A stretch of 64,000 nt of DNA from Ruegeria arenilitoris (GTDB taxonomy: Bacteria > Pseudomonadota > Alphaproteobacteria > Rhodobacterales > Rhodobacteraceae). Where the stretch lies: the NCBI RefSeq assembly GCF_042675705.1, contig NZ_JBHTJJ010000001.1; one strand, 5' to 3'. The notes below the pieces were generated by a model, which ran no database searches, was not told the origin of the DNA, and saw only the letters and a list, made by a program, of their open reading frames with translations. The position numbers and the translations under genes are program-made. Shown here in pieces: positions 50,796-60,154 of the stretch. Positions within the stretch are counted from its first letter, which is position 1. Each line of letters begins with the position of its first letter.

Positions 50796-51580
50796 CGCCT
50801 GAACGGCCCCTGGCCCAGCTTCTGGTCCAGCCAGTCCGCGATCTGTGCGGCTGGCTTTTCCCAACCGGGCTCCATGAACAGAAAATGCGCGTGACCTTCC
50901 GCAGACAGAAAGGTCGCGCGGTCGCCATAGAGCTTCGCCAACGCACGACAGGTATTGGGGTTCACCGCCCTGTCCTCCGAGCCTGAAACGATCAGAACCG
51001 GGCAGTCGACCTTGTCGATATCAACCTTCATCGCGTGGTGATCGTCGAACATCCAGAAAAACATCTCGAACATCACCCGCCCGCTTTCCGGGCCAAGCTG
51101 ATCGAACACCGCATGTTGCTGAGCCTCGGGCATTTTGTTCAGAGCAAATGGGGCCATCAGGTCGAAATCGACGCGCATGGGCTGCTTCCAGAACGCCCCG
51201 CCCTCCATCAAGGCGCGCGGCACGGCGCGTTCGTCATCGGTTTCCGGCAGGGTGCCCCAGGCCGCGTTCGGGTTGATCAACACGATGGCGCTGGCCGGCC
51301 CGCGAGACGCAACCTGCTGGGCAACGACGCCCGCAATGGCATGCCCGAGGATCACGGGTTTGCCGCCCACCCCCTGGACGAATTCGGCAATGTCGTTGGC
51401 ATAATCCCTTACGCTGGTGTCGGTCAGACCCGCATCGGGCTCGGCTGCAGGATCGCCGCCATGGAACCTCAGCGCCGGGGTGTGCACCGTCCAGCCACGG
51501 GCGCGGAAGAACCCCGCATAGTCCGCCATGCACCACGGCCCGGCAAACGCCCCGTGGATCAGCACAATCTCTTTGGTCAT
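50780..51580 (-). CDS. alpha/beta-hydrolase
   Basis: The 266-residue protein has an oxyanion-loop HGAFAGPWCMADY, a nucleophile elbow GHAIAGVVAQQ (GxAxxG, where Ser is replaced by Ala), Asp in VSGSEDRAVN and His in EGHAHFLFME. The missing serine suggests it may not be an active serine hydrolase, unless another residue acts. Haloperoxidase or hydroxynitrile-lyase-like relatives exist. The ATG at 51580 is preceded by GGAGAACGTA; a longer frame upstream has no similarity. Confidence 0.75.
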   Translation of the reverse strand: MTKEIVLIHGAFAGPWCMADYAGFFRARGWTVHTPALRFHGGDPAAEPDAGLTDTSVRDYANDIAEFVQGVGGKPVILGHAIAGVVAQQVASRGPASAIVLINPNAAWGTLPETDDERAVPRALMEGGAFWKQPMRVDFDLMAPFALNKMPEAQQHAVFDQLGPESGRVMFEMFFWMFDDHHAMKVDIDKVDCPVLIVSGSEDRAVNPNTCRALAKLYGDRATFLSAEGHAHFLFMEPGWEKPAAQIADWLDQKLGQGPFRRYLLT

Positions 51581-51686
51581 TACGTTCTCCCTCCGGCCCC
51601 TGCCCCGAGTATGGGCATCCTGACACGCGTTACAACTGCACGTGATCGCTGTTGCGTGGGAAGGCTGACCACTTAAACTCGGGTGC

Positions 51687-52556
51687 ATGAGCTTCATCAC
51701 CGACTACCAGCTGCCCCTGCTGTTGCTGTTCTTTCTGGCCGGATCGATTGGCACCGCGTTCCTGTTTCGCAAACCGGCGGGTCACCGGGCATGGAAGCTG
51801 GCCGACCTCGTTTGGGTCGTATTGGGTGGGCTGGGCGCGCTGGTGGCGGTCATGGCGGGGCTCTACAAATCCGACAGTTCAAGGTTGGACCGACAGATCG
51901 ACGTTGCCTATGCCGCTACACTGGCCTTCGATCGCGACGCTGCGCGGTTCCGGCTGCGGTTCTGCGATCCGGCCTACGACCCGGACACGGCGGTTTTGTG
52001 CGACAAGGTCGAGTTCCTGTCGGCCTCGACCGCCAGCAACGCCGACCTGCCGCTGTTCATCGCCGTCACCAACGAAGTTGCGCCGCTGCAGGGCCTGAAC
52101 TTCATCTTCGGTGCCCGGTCCCGAGACCAGATGGATGACATTCAGGACATGGCCGCCAAAGCCGATGCCTTCGACATAGAGCAATTCCTGGTATTCACCA
52201 CGCTGGATGAAGAAACGCAGACCGCTATCGACAACATGCGGCGGAAAGTGCCGGCAATCTCCGGAGACTATATGATCCTCGCGCAAAGCTATGATGACCT
52301 GATCGCTCAGGTCGCCAAACTGAAGGGAGAGTGGGAGTATCTTCAGGAAAACGCCCACATTCTCGTGCTACAGATCATCGCGCTGTGTCTTGTCAGCTTT
52401 GCGGCACCATTCCGGCTGGGCAAATCTGTTGTCGAGTTGCGGTCCAACCTCATCAACGAGCCGCCGGCCCGGCAACCAAACTCCGAAGCACCTGAGACCG
52501 AGGTTACTGAGGTGGCGCCTCAGAACGCGCCCGATCACGGCGCCCGGGACCTGTGA
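51687..52556 (+). CDS. membrane protein of unknown function
   Basis: The 289-residue protein has two N-terminal membrane helices (residues 9-27, 42-60), a large soluble region with two cysteines (RFCDPAY, VLCDKVEF) and a third helix near 224-242 (ILVLQIIALCLVSFAA). The soluble part probably faces the periplasm. No domain is recognised. The tail is Pro/Glu-rich. Its 3' end overlaps the converging glycosyltransferase by 53 bases. Confidence 0.7.
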   Translation: MSFITDYQLPLLLLFFLAGSIGTAFLFRKPAGHRAWKLADLVWVVLGGLGALVAVMAGLYKSDSSRLDRQIDVAYAATLAFDRDAARFRLRFCDPAYDPDTAVLCDKVEFLSASTASNADLPLFIAVTNEVAPLQGLNFIFGARSRDQMDDIQDMAAKADAFDIEQFLVFTTLDEETQTAIDNMRRKVPAISGDYMILAQSYDDLIAQVAKLKGEWEYLQENAHILVLQIIALCLVSFAAPFRLGKSVVELRSNLINEPPARQPNSEAPETEVTEVAPQNAPDHGARDL

Positions 52557-53103
52557 CGGCACGCGCCCGCAAAAGTGTTGCGCGCGGCAGAGAGCGCATC
52601 AGCGCCCCCTCCTTCCCCGGTTGATCCGGATATCCGCCGGCAGCCTTGTACAGTTGCGCCGGCAGCAGCAGGCCCTGATCACCAGACGCCAGTCCAAAGA
52701 CCCGGCTGCGCAGATTGACCCAACCTGCTGCCAAGGTCGGCATCAGGCCTGAGGACCGGAACCCAAGGCGAAACACACCCGGACGCCGCGTTACGAGGTG
52801 CTCGGCCACCGCGTCGGTCCACCCTGGCTCAAGCTCGGTCCCCGGACGGATCAACAGCAACCAGTCGCCCACCGCGGCGTCGCATCCCACGCGCAGCTGT
52901 GCGGCACGAGACCCGGCCCCGGCAACGATCCGGGCACCTGCATCATCGGCTATACGCAATGTATGATCGGTCGACCCTCCGTCGGAGATGACAAGCTCGC
53001 GGATCAGCCCGGCGTGCAGTCCCTCCATCAGGGTCATCAGCGTGCGCGCGAGTTCGGTCTGGGAGTCGAATGTCGGAATCACGATGCTGATCGGGGCTGA
53101 CAC
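52504..53103 (-). CDS. family 2 glycosyltransferase, TIGR04283-like
   Basis: The 199-residue protein has the GT2 N-terminus (ISIVIPTFDS, then ISDGGSTDHT), with NLRSRVFGLASGDQGLLLP matching the acceptor region of the TIGR04283 group, which includes arsenosugar-type transferases. The usual catalytic DxD-like step is altered (LIRPGTE), so nucleotide-sugar binding may differ. The GTG at 53103 is preferred over the TTG at 53127. The 3' end overlaps the converging membrane-protein gene. Confidence 0.75.
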   Translation of the reverse strand: MSAPISIVIPTFDSQTELARTLMTLMEGLHAGLIRELVISDGGSTDHTLRIADDAGARIVAGAGSRAAQLRVGCDAAVGDWLLLIRPGTELEPGWTDAVAEHLVTRRPGVFRLGFRSSGLMPTLAAGWVNLRSRVFGLASGDQGLLLPAQLYKAAGGYPDQPGKEGALMRSLPRATLLRARAVTGPGRRDRARSEAPPQ

Positions 53104-53175
53104 GTTCGAAACCTCTGGTCTTGGCAACGGGTTCGCTTATATCACCGCTCTCAGGGCAATGACGAGGACCCAAAG

Positions 53176-53913
53176 ATGAGCACCCGCCGCATTTTGCGCC
53201 TGACCGGCACGGATACCGACAGCTTCTTGCAAGGTCTGGTCACCAATGACACCCGCAAGCTGGACGATGGTCTTGTCTACGCGGCCATCCTTACCCCGCA
53301 GGGCAAATACCTGGCCGATTTCTTTCTGAAACGCGATGGCGCCTCGGTGCTGCTGGACGTGGCTGAGGGGATGGCGGATGCACTGATCAAGCGGCTGAAC
53401 ATGTACAAGCTGCGGGCGGATGTGCGTATCGAGGAAACCAACCTGCACCTGCAACGCGGAACCGGGCCCGCACCCGAAGGCACCCTGTCCGATCCTCGTC
53501 ACCCTGATATGGGCTGGCGCGCATATTCTGACGCCCCCGAAGCCGATGATGGAACGGATTGGGACGCAATTCGGGTGCGTCATTGCATCCCGGAAACCGG
53601 GATCGAGCTGACACCGGACACGTATATCCTCGAGGCCGGTTTCGAGCCGCTCAACGGCGTCGATTTCAAGAAGGGCTGCTATGTCGGGCAAGAGGTAACC
53701 GCCCGCATGAAGCACAAAACCCAGTTGCGCAAGGGGCTGCGGGTTGTCGCCATCGACGGCGCGGCTCCGGTCGGCTCCGAAATCCTTTCGGCGGGAAAGC
53801 CAGCTGGTACGCTGTTCACGCAATCGAACGGACAGGCCATCGCCTATCTGCGCCTTGATCGGGCGGGCGACGACATGCAGGCCGGAGACGCCCGCCTGCG
53901 TCTGCTGGATTGA
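53176..53913 (+). CDS. ygfZ: folate-binding YgfZ/GcvT-like protein
   Basis: The 245-residue protein has the YgfZ signature KKGCYVGQEVTARMKHK (Cys near residue 172), matching KGCYxGQE. YgfZ binds folate and helps repair or mature iron-sulfur enzymes such as MiaB. The N-terminal domain begins ILRLTGTDTDSFLQGLVTND, typical for the family. It is monocistronic, 72 bases downstream of the divergent glycosyltransferase start. Confidence 0.93.
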   Translation: MSTRRILRLTGTDTDSFLQGLVTNDTRKLDDGLVYAAILTPQGKYLADFFLKRDGASVLLDVAEGMADALIKRLNMYKLRADVRIEETNLHLQRGTGPAPEGTLSDPRHPDMGWRAYSDAPEADDGTDWDAIRVRHCIPETGIELTPDTYILEAGFEPLNGVDFKKGCYVGQEVTARMKHKTQLRKGLRVVAIDGAAPVGSEILSAGKPAGTLFTQSNGQAIAYLRLDRAGDDMQAGDARLRLLD

Positions 53914-54019
53914 GCCTGTTGCCCAACCGGCACGGCCAACGATCAGGCCGCTTTGCAAACGTTTTATCCGGGCCTGCCACACGGTAAGACTTGAGGCACT
54001 TGGCTGATCGGGTGCCTAC

Positions 54020-54985
54020 ATGCTCCAACTGTATTCAGCCATCTGGCGCGCCAGCGCCGGACGGCAAGTCATACTGATCCTGTTGTCCTTGTCGGTCGCG
54101 GCTCTTGCCGCGGCCCCGTTGGAGTTTCAACGGGACATCGTCAATCATCTGACCTCGGACAATATCGAAGCGCCTCATCTTCTGCTGCTGGGTGCCGGCA
54201 TGATGGGGGTGATCCTGCTGAGCCTCGCCCTGAAATGGGTTCTGGGATATCGCGCGGGGACATTGGGCGAAGACATGATCCGTCGGATCCGTCAGCTTTT
54301 GCTGGCTCGCACCGTGGATGTGGACGAGTCGGGCGAGAATGTCCGCAAGGGAACCATGACGACGGCCATCTCTGCCGAAGCCGAAGAACTGGGCAAATTC
54401 GCCGGAGGCGCATTCTCGGACCCGGTCGTACAGATCGGAACCTTGGTCAGTGTGATTGGCTACATCTCGTCGACGCAACCCTGGCTGGGACTGATTGCCC
54501 TTTCGATGATCGCGCCGCAGATCCTTATCGTTCTCGTCTCGCAAAGAAAGGTGAACGTGTTCGTGGCGGACCGCGTCCGCATATTGCGTAGCGCGACCGA
54601 CCATCTGACGATCGAGGACATCGAGGCCGTGACTCAAGAGGTGCATGACCAGTTCGACGCGATCTACGAAACCCGACGGCGGATGTTTCTGTGGAAACTG
54701 TCGGCCAAGTTTCTGCTGAGCGTGATCAACGGTGCAGGCACCGTCGGTGTTCTGATGCTGGGCGGATGGCTGGTTCTGCAAGGAGAATCCGACGTCGGAA
54801 CCGTGGTCGCCGCGACCAGCGGTCTGGCCCGGATCCAGGGGCCGACCGGGTTTCTCATCGCTTTCTATCGGCAGGTCAGCGCCAATCGCATCAAGTTCGA
54901 GCTGTTGCTGGAACTGTTTGGCCCGGACCGCGCCCGCTACCGCCGGGGCGGGGCCGCCTCGCAAGAAAAAAACCGCGCCGAATAG
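54020..54985 (+). CDS. ABC-exporter-type transmembrane domain without ATPase
   Basis: The 321-residue protein has about five membrane helices arranged like the type I ABC exporter TMD (VILILLSLSVAALAAAPLEF; then WLGLIALSMIAPQILIVLVS; VINGAGTVGVLMLGGWLVL). No Walker A, signature or Walker B motif follows, and no ATPase gene adjoins it. It may pair with an unlinked ATPase or act as a regulator. The stop codon TAG lies inside the loop of the terminator below. Confidence 0.75.
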   Translation: MLQLYSAIWRASAGRQVILILLSLSVAALAAAPLEFQRDIVNHLTSDNIEAPHLLLLGAGMMGVILLSLALKWVLGYRAGTLGEDMIRRIRQLLLARTVDVDESGENVRKGTMTTAISAEAEELGKFAGGAFSDPVVQIGTLVSVIGYISSTQPWLGLIALSMIAPQILIVLVSQRKVNVFVADRVRILRSATDHLTIEDIEAVTQEVHDQFDAIYETRRRMFLWKLSAKFLLSVINGAGTVGVLMLGGWLVLQGESDVGTVVAATSGLARIQGPTGFLIAFYRQVSANRIKFELLLELFGPDRARYRRGGAASQEKNRAE

Positions 54986-54995
54986 TGGCGCGGTT
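54965..54995 (-). terminator. bidirectional terminator between the ABC-TMD gene and efp
   Basis: AACCGCGCC (54971-54979) pairs perfectly with GGCGCGGTT (54987-54995), loop GAATAGT. On the minus strand a run of seven T residues follows, ideal for efp; on the plus strand TCTT follows the stem. Confidence 0.9.
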
Positions 54996-55025
54996 TCTTG
55001 GTCTTTCTCCGAGTATGACGCGACG

Positions 55026-55589
55026 TTACGCGCGCTCGGAATATTCCATGGTCTCGGTGTTCACGACGATCATCTCGTCCTGCGCGATGAACGGCGGCAC
55101 CATGACTTTGACCCCGTTGTCCAGAACCGCCGGTTTGAACGAGTTCGCCGCAGTCTGACCTTTGACGACCGGTTCGGTCTCGACGACCTTGCAGACGACT
55201 TTCTGAGGCAGCGTCGCGTTCAGCGCCTCGCTTTCATAGAATTCGACCACGATGGTCATCCCGTCCTGAAGGAACGGACGACGGTCACCCAGCAAATCTG
55301 CAGGCAATTCAATCTGTTCATAGGTCTCGGCATCCATGAATACCAGCATCCCGTCGCTTTCATACAAGAACTGCTGGTCTTTCTGCTCCAGCCGAACACG
55401 CTCGACCTTGTCCGCGGAACGGAACCGCTCGTTCAGTTTCGAGCCGTTGCGCAGGTTCCGCAATTCTACTTGTGCAAAGGCACCGCCTTTGCCCGGTTTG
55501 ACGTGATCGACCTTGACCGCCGCCCACAGACCGCCGTTATGCTCAAGCACATTGCCCGGGCGAATTTCGTTCCCATTGATCTTGGGCAT
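55026..55589 (-). CDS. efp: translation elongation factor P
   Basis: EF-P relieves ribosome stalling at polyproline. The 187-residue protein has the three OB-like domains of the family. A conserved Lys in PGKGGAFAQVELRNL (near residue 33) is where E. coli EF-P is modified. No epmA-like gene is seen nearby, so the modification state is unknown. A strong terminator follows. The 219 bases upstream (55590-55808) hold no gene that I can support. Confidence 0.97.
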   Translation of the reverse strand: MPKINGNEIRPGNVLEHNGGLWAAVKVDHVKPGKGGAFAQVELRNLRNGSKLNERFRSADKVERVRLEQKDQQFLYESDGMLVFMDAETYEQIELPADLLGDRRPFLQDGMTIVVEFYESEALNATLPQKVVCKVVETEPVVKGQTAANSFKPAVLDNGVKVMVPPFIAQDEMIVVNTETMEYSERA

Positions 55590-55808
55590 GACATATTTCC
55601 TTCACACATGGTTGATGCGCCAGTTGTCGTCCCTATATCTGGCGGGACCGATCCATGCAATACAACGAAACCTAGTGCTGCACCTGCAGAGAGCCATGCA
55701 AATGACGCAACGCAACTATGCAAATTAGGTGTATCCGAATCGCACTAAATAGGTCATAAGGACCGCCACGCCGAAAATTACAAGAGCAAGAACAACAAGG
55801 AAAACGAG

Positions 55809-56129
55809 ATGAGAGATTTCGTTGACGGCACCGCCTTTAACAATGAGCAAGGCAACCGTGCCCGCAAACTTTTCGCGGCCGTTGTGCTGGCTGCACTTGA
55901 TGATGCCATCGCCGATGACAAGAAATACGGCAATGGCCCGGAACAAATCGCCCGTTGGGCACGCTCGCGCGATGGCCGCGAAGTGCTGTCCTGCGCTGGC
56001 ATCGACCCGAACGAACGGGTTGTCCACGGACTGATGGAGTTCGTTGGCCGTGGCGTGCGTACGTCCGTCGCCCTGTCGCGCGAAGAAAGCGAACGCCGCA
56101 ACGCTGCTCAGCAGGCCGAAGCCGCCTAA
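55809..56129 (+). CDS. DUF6280 family protein
   Basis: The 106-residue protein MRDFVDGTAFNNEQGNRARK is recognised as a short Rhodobacterales-specific family, largely helical, without signal peptide, containing one cysteine (EVLSCAGID). No function is known. It is single-gene, with a perfect terminator 22 bases after the stop. AAGGAAAACGAG precedes the ATG. Confidence 0.75.
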   Translation: MRDFVDGTAFNNEQGNRARKLFAAVVLAALDDAIADDKKYGNGPEQIARWARSRDGREVLSCAGIDPNERVVHGLMEFVGRGVRTSVALSREESERRNAAQQAEAA

Positions 56130-56150
56130 GGCTTTGCCCGACCCAAAAAC

Positions 56151-56181
56151 GCGCGCCGGTACTTTCGGCGCGCTTTTTTTT
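56151..56181 (+). terminator. Rho-independent terminator after DUF6280
   Basis: GCGCGCCG (56151-56158) pairs with CGGCGCGC (56166-56173), followed by eight T residues. Confidence 0.93.
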
Positions 56182-56286
56182 GCCCGTACGCAGCGGATTA
56201 GTCGCATTCGTCGTGCAAATGGCCCGATCCGCGCTTTCGTCGTCTGAATAAATGCGGTCATCTGCCAACATCCGCAGGAGACTCAG

Positions 56287-57744
56287 ATGGTTCGCGCGAT
56301 CATGATTCAGGGGACCGGCAGCAATGTCGGCAAGTCGATGCTTGTGGCCGGGCTGGCCCGGGCCTTTGCGCGGCGAGGGTTGAAGGTTGCCCCCTTCAAA
56401 CCGCAGAACATGTCCAACAACGCCGCAGTAGCGGCAAACGGAGGCGAGATTGGCCGCGCCCAGGCGCTGCAGGCCCGGGCGGCGGGGCGCGCGCCCCATA
56501 CGGACATGAATCCAATCCTTCTGAAGCCGGAAACCGATACCGGTGCGCAAGTGATCGTTCAGGGCAAGCGGGCGGGAACAATGCGGGCCAAGGACTATCG
56601 CAGGGACAAATCCAAGCTTCTGAACGCCGCGCTCGAGAGTTTTGCCAGGCTTTGCCAAGATGCCGACCTTGTGCTGGTCGAGGGCGCCGGCAGTCCGGCC
56701 GAGACCAACCTGCGGGCGGGCGACATCGCCAACATGGGCTTTGCCTGCGCCGCAAATGTGCCCGTCATACTGGTGGGAGACATTCACCGGGGCGGCGTCA
56801 TAGCGCAGATCGTCGGCACCCGTGCAGTGCTGGAGAACGCTGACCTTGCAATGATCCGCGGCTTTGCAGTCAATCGCTTCAAAGGAGACGTCAGCCTGTT
56901 TGATGACGGGCGCGACGACATTGCGGCACGCACCGGATGGCCTTGCCTGGGCGTCGTTCCCTGGTTTGAGGACGCCTGGAAACTGCCGGCCGAAGACATG
57001 ATGGATATCCGCTCGCACGCCGGCGGCACCTGCAAGGTTGCGGTGCCGCAGTTGGAGCGCATGGCGAATTTCGATGATTTGGACCCGCTATCTGCCGAGC
57101 CGGGTGTTTCGGTCGAGATCATTCCGGCTGGCCGCCCCCTTCCCGGTGACGCGGATCTGGTGATTCTGCCGGGCAGCAAATCCACCATTGGAGATTTGGC
57201 CTTTTTCCGCAAACAGGGTTGGGACATCGACCTGTATGCACACGTTCGGCGGGGCGGCCATGTTCTTGGCCTCTGCGGCGGGTATCAGATGCTGGGCCGG
57301 GTGATCGCCGACCCCGACGGCGTGGACGGCAGACCCGCCAGCGTCGATGGGCTGGGTTTGCTGGACGTGGAAACGGTTATGTCCTGGGAAAAACGGGTCG
57401 AACTGCGATCAGCGCAGGCCTTGCCCGGCGGCGAGCCTGTTACCGGCTACGAGATCCACATGGGGCGCACCCAAGGTCCGGATACTGCCCGTGCATGGTT
57501 GCAGGTGGAGGGTCGACCTGAAGGCGCCGCATCGAGAGACGGGCGCGTACTGGGAAGCTATCTGCACGGTATTTTCGCGTCAGACGCCTTCCGCGCGTCG
57601 TATCTGCAGCGGTTTGGCGCCAGGTCGGAATTGGCATACGAAGACGGTGTTGAGCAAACGTTGGAGGCGTTGGCCGATCACCTTGAACAGCACATGGACC
57701 TTGATGCCCTGCTGTCACTGGCAGCCGAGCCTCGGTTCGGCTGA
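56287..57744 (+). CDS. cobQ: cobyric acid synthase
   Basis: CobQ amidates four side chains of adenosyl-cobyrinic acid a,c-diamide using glutamine and ATP. The 485 residues have an N-terminal P-loop-like domain (GTGSNVGKSMLVAGLARAF), PFKPQNMSNNA, and a C-terminal class I-like GATase with Cys in GLCGGYQMLG (near residue 330) and His in GSYLHGIFAS. It belongs with cobalamin synthesis, consistent with the riboswitch at 63.4 kb. No cob gene is adjacent, so the pathway genes are scattered. Confidence 0.96.
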   Translation: MVRAIMIQGTGSNVGKSMLVAGLARAFARRGLKVAPFKPQNMSNNAAVAANGGEIGRAQALQARAAGRAPHTDMNPILLKPETDTGAQVIVQGKRAGTMRAKDYRRDKSKLLNAALESFARLCQDADLVLVEGAGSPAETNLRAGDIANMGFACAANVPVILVGDIHRGGVIAQIVGTRAVLENADLAMIRGFAVNRFKGDVSLFDDGRDDIAARTGWPCLGVVPWFEDAWKLPAEDMMDIRSHAGGTCKVAVPQLERMANFDDLDPLSAEPGVSVEIIPAGRPLPGDADLVILPGSKSTIGDLAFFRKQGWDIDLYAHVRRGGHVLGLCGGYQMLGRVIADPDGVDGRPASVDGLGLLDVETVMSWEKRVELRSAQALPGGEPVTGYEIHMGRTQGPDTARAWLQVEGRPEGAASRDGRVLGSYLHGIFASDAFRASYLQRFGARSELAYEDGVEQTLEALADHLEQHMDLDALLSLAAEPRFG

Positions 57745-57747
57745 GCG

Positions 57748-58566
57748 TCAATCCAAATTCTGAGCGGCCAAAGCGCGGTTGATCTCGCGCCTCACCAGCT
57801 TGCGAATGTTGCGGGTGATACGTTCACCCAGCGCGCCCTGCAGCTCCTGACGGACAATGTCTGCGATCACCTCGCGCAGTTCGTCTTCATCCATCGTGCC
57901 GGTCGCCATCGCCGGCGCTTCCTGATCCAGCTCGACTTCGGCCTCTGAGGCATCCCGGTTGTCCCGGATAAACGTGGCAGGCGTTGTTTCCTCGTCGCTG
58001 TCAGCGTTCATCTCAGCTTCGGACTCAGCCGCATCCTTCGACGTCGAAAACCCGGTGTCCGTGGCCCAACTGACCTTGTCGGTGCGCGTGCCGGAATAAG
58101 CGTCGTCGCTTTCGCCGTCGGGCTCCCACTGATCTTCGGTCCGCGCAATCGCAGCCTCGAGAGCCGCGATCTTGGCGCTCAGGCTTCCGGCCAGATCCCT
58201 ACGGCCTTCGCGGTCACCCGAAGACTCACCGCCAAAGTCGTTGATTGCCGGAGTTCCGGGACGAACGATATCGCAAGACCGCAACCGCATAGGTTGTGAC
58301 AGGTCGTTTGCCGGGCGCAACGCCTCGACATTCGCAGCATGCTGCGAGGCCGCCTCAGCCGAGATCTTTTGGGCCAGTTTCAAAGGTGCTTTTGGATCCT
58401 CGGCCGGTGTGCCAACCCGCAGGGCATCCGTCAAAACCAGTCGGCCCGGCTTGCGGGCCGCAGTCGCTTTGATCAGGTTCGGGACCTTGCGCCCTTCTTC
58501 GCTGACCAAACGCTTGATCGACGACAATACGTCTTCGACACCTGCTTTGACACTGCTATCCGTCAT
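57748..58566 (-). CDS. PopZ-like (DUF2497) polar protein candidate
   Basis: The 272-residue protein has a short N-terminal helix GVEDVLSSIKRLVSEEGRK like the PopZ start (ESVLASIRRIVSEE), a long acidic disordered middle, and a C-terminal helical region (LREVIADIVRQELQGALGER, ITRNIRKLVRREINRALA). This matches PopZ architecture (N-helix, PED-like linker, C-terminal oligomerisation helices) that forms polar scaffolds anchoring the chromosome origin. It converges on cobQ with three bases between stops. The assignment is by architecture, so moderate. Confidence 0.65.
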   Translation of the reverse strand: MTDSSVKAGVEDVLSSIKRLVSEEGRKVPNLIKATAARKPGRLVLTDALRVGTPAEDPKAPLKLAQKISAEAASQHAANVEALRPANDLSQPMRLRSCDIVRPGTPAINDFGGESSGDREGRRDLAGSLSAKIAALEAAIARTEDQWEPDGESDDAYSGTRTDKVSWATDTGFSTSKDAAESEAEMNADSDEETTPATFIRDNRDASEAEVELDQEAPAMATGTMDEDELREVIADIVRQELQGALGERITRNIRKLVRREINRALAAQNLD

Positions 58567-58640
58567 TGTTCTCTACCGCTCTGACCTTTTGGACCAGTGT
58601 ATCCAATCCGGTCGAACCTAACAACAGATAGTGTGGCTGA

Positions 58641-60059
58641 TCACTCGCGCCGCAAAGCTTTGAGAACTCGATCCAGGTCGCGGCTTTGCTTGCTGATCTG
58701 TGCAGGCGCCTTTTTGACCAGGTTGTAGTAGAGCGTCGGGTCATAAATCTGGACCGCCAGTCCAAGGCGCTCGGCCGTCAACAGACCTTGTGCCTGCAAC
58801 AACTGATAGGCAGCCAGAGACCGTTCCGTCCGCGAGGCAACTTCGGCCAATTGTGCGTCCAGCAAATCCTGCTGAGCGGTCAGAACGTCCAGTGTGGTCC
58901 GAGCCCCCAAGGTGGCCTCTTCGCGAATCCCGTCAAAGGCGACCTGCGATGCGCGTACCCGTTCGACGGATGCCCGCAGGCTGGCCGTAGCCGTTTCAAA
59001 GCGCACATAGGCGTCCGTCACACCCTGAGTGATGTCTTTCTGCACATTCAGAAGGTTGGCGCGCGATGCGTCCCGCTGAGCCATTGCGCGGCGCACGTTG
59101 GCCGCCAATCGGCCACCGGCATAGATGGGCTGATTGAAATTCAACGAGATGGACGCATCGTTGGTATAGTCGTCGTTGTCATAGCTTTCCGTGATCCCCG
59201 CGTCCGCGTTCAGGCTTACATTCGGACCCAGGCCCGCGCGCTGCTGTTGCACGGTCAGATCCAAGGCACGCACCTGATGCTGCGCCGAAAGGATTGCCGG
59301 GTGGTTTCTTTGTGCCAGGCTTATGGCCTCGGCCAGAGAACCGGGCAGCTTCGGCAGACGCGGCTGGCCCGCAGTACGGCCCGGCTGTTTGCCGACGGCG
59401 TTCACATATTCCGCTTGGGCAGTGCTCAGGTCGCCTCGCGCATCGGCCAGATCAGCCTGCGAGCTTGCCAACTGCGCTTCGGACAGCGCGACGTCGGTCC
59501 GGGTGACCTCACCGACTTCAAAACGGTCTTGCGTGGCCCGCAGTTCCTCGCCTGAGAGATTGACGTTGTTCTGGCGAATCTGAACCGTTTCTTCCTGTAG
59601 CAGAACACTCAGATAAGCCGTCGTTGCGCGGAACAGAACCTGTTGCTCAATATCGATCAATGCTTGGCGAGTTGCCAGAACTGTTTCCTGAGCCGACTGT
59701 TTTCCGAGAATCGATGCACCGCCGTCATAGACCAGCTGGCTCAGCGTGAGTCCCGAGAAGAAGCGCGATGGTTCGACCGACGACACCACAGTTCCGGCGC
59801 GAGACTTGGCATAATCCTGGCTGACACGGACGGTCCAGTTGATGATCGGGCGCAGGGCCGACAACGCGATTGCAACGTCTTCGTCGGCTGCGCGCAGCAA
59901 GGCGCGGTTCTGTTCCAACAGCCCGCTCGTGTTGTATGCACCGATGAACGCGTCGGTCAGATTGTCCGCCAAAACCGAGCGCCCCGGCATCACGCTCAGC
60001 GCGATTCCCGCCGTCAGAGCGACTGCCTTGACCAGCTTCCCTCCAGCCGTTCCAAGCAT
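58641..60059 (-). CDS. tolC: TolC-family outer-membrane channel
   Basis: The 472-residue protein has a signal peptide (LVKAVALTAGIALSVMPGRSVLA) and the two repeated coiled-coil halves of TolC, with ALSALRPIINWTVRV and SLNFNQPIYAGGRLAANVRRA as beta-barrel/helix boundaries. It would serve type I secretion or RND efflux; the inner partners are not adjacent. The ATG at 60059 was chosen because AGAGG is nine bases upstream; a TTG at 60065 is also in frame. The Pcm-like gene upstream is a conserved alphaproteobacterial neighbour. Confidence 0.93.
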   Translation of the reverse strand: MLGTAGGKLVKAVALTAGIALSVMPGRSVLADNLTDAFIGAYNTSGLLEQNRALLRAADEDVAIALSALRPIINWTVRVSQDYAKSRAGTVVSSVEPSRFFSGLTLSQLVYDGGASILGKQSAQETVLATRQALIDIEQQVLFRATTAYLSVLLQEETVQIRQNNVNLSGEELRATQDRFEVGEVTRTDVALSEAQLASSQADLADARGDLSTAQAEYVNAVGKQPGRTAGQPRLPKLPGSLAEAISLAQRNHPAILSAQHQVRALDLTVQQQRAGLGPNVSLNADAGITESYDNDDYTNDASISLNFNQPIYAGGRLAANVRRAMAQRDASRANLLNVQKDITQGVTDAYVRFETATASLRASVERVRASQVAFDGIREEATLGARTTLDVLTAQQDLLDAQLAEVASRTERSLAAYQLLQAQGLLTAERLGLAVQIYDPTLYYNLVKKAPAQISKQSRDLDRVLKALRRE

Positions 60060-60154
60060 ACCCAAATCCTCTCAAATCAAAATAACGCAAGCCCGCAGGC
60101 AGTTTGCGCCTTTGTTTTCAACTAATCAAGGGACCGCGGAAAACCGCTGATCGA

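Noticed and set aside
55725..55808. short hydrophobic peptide on the minus strand ending VLMTYLVRFGYT
   Set aside because: It looks membrane-like but has no start codon or ribosome-binding site outside the DUF6280 gene.
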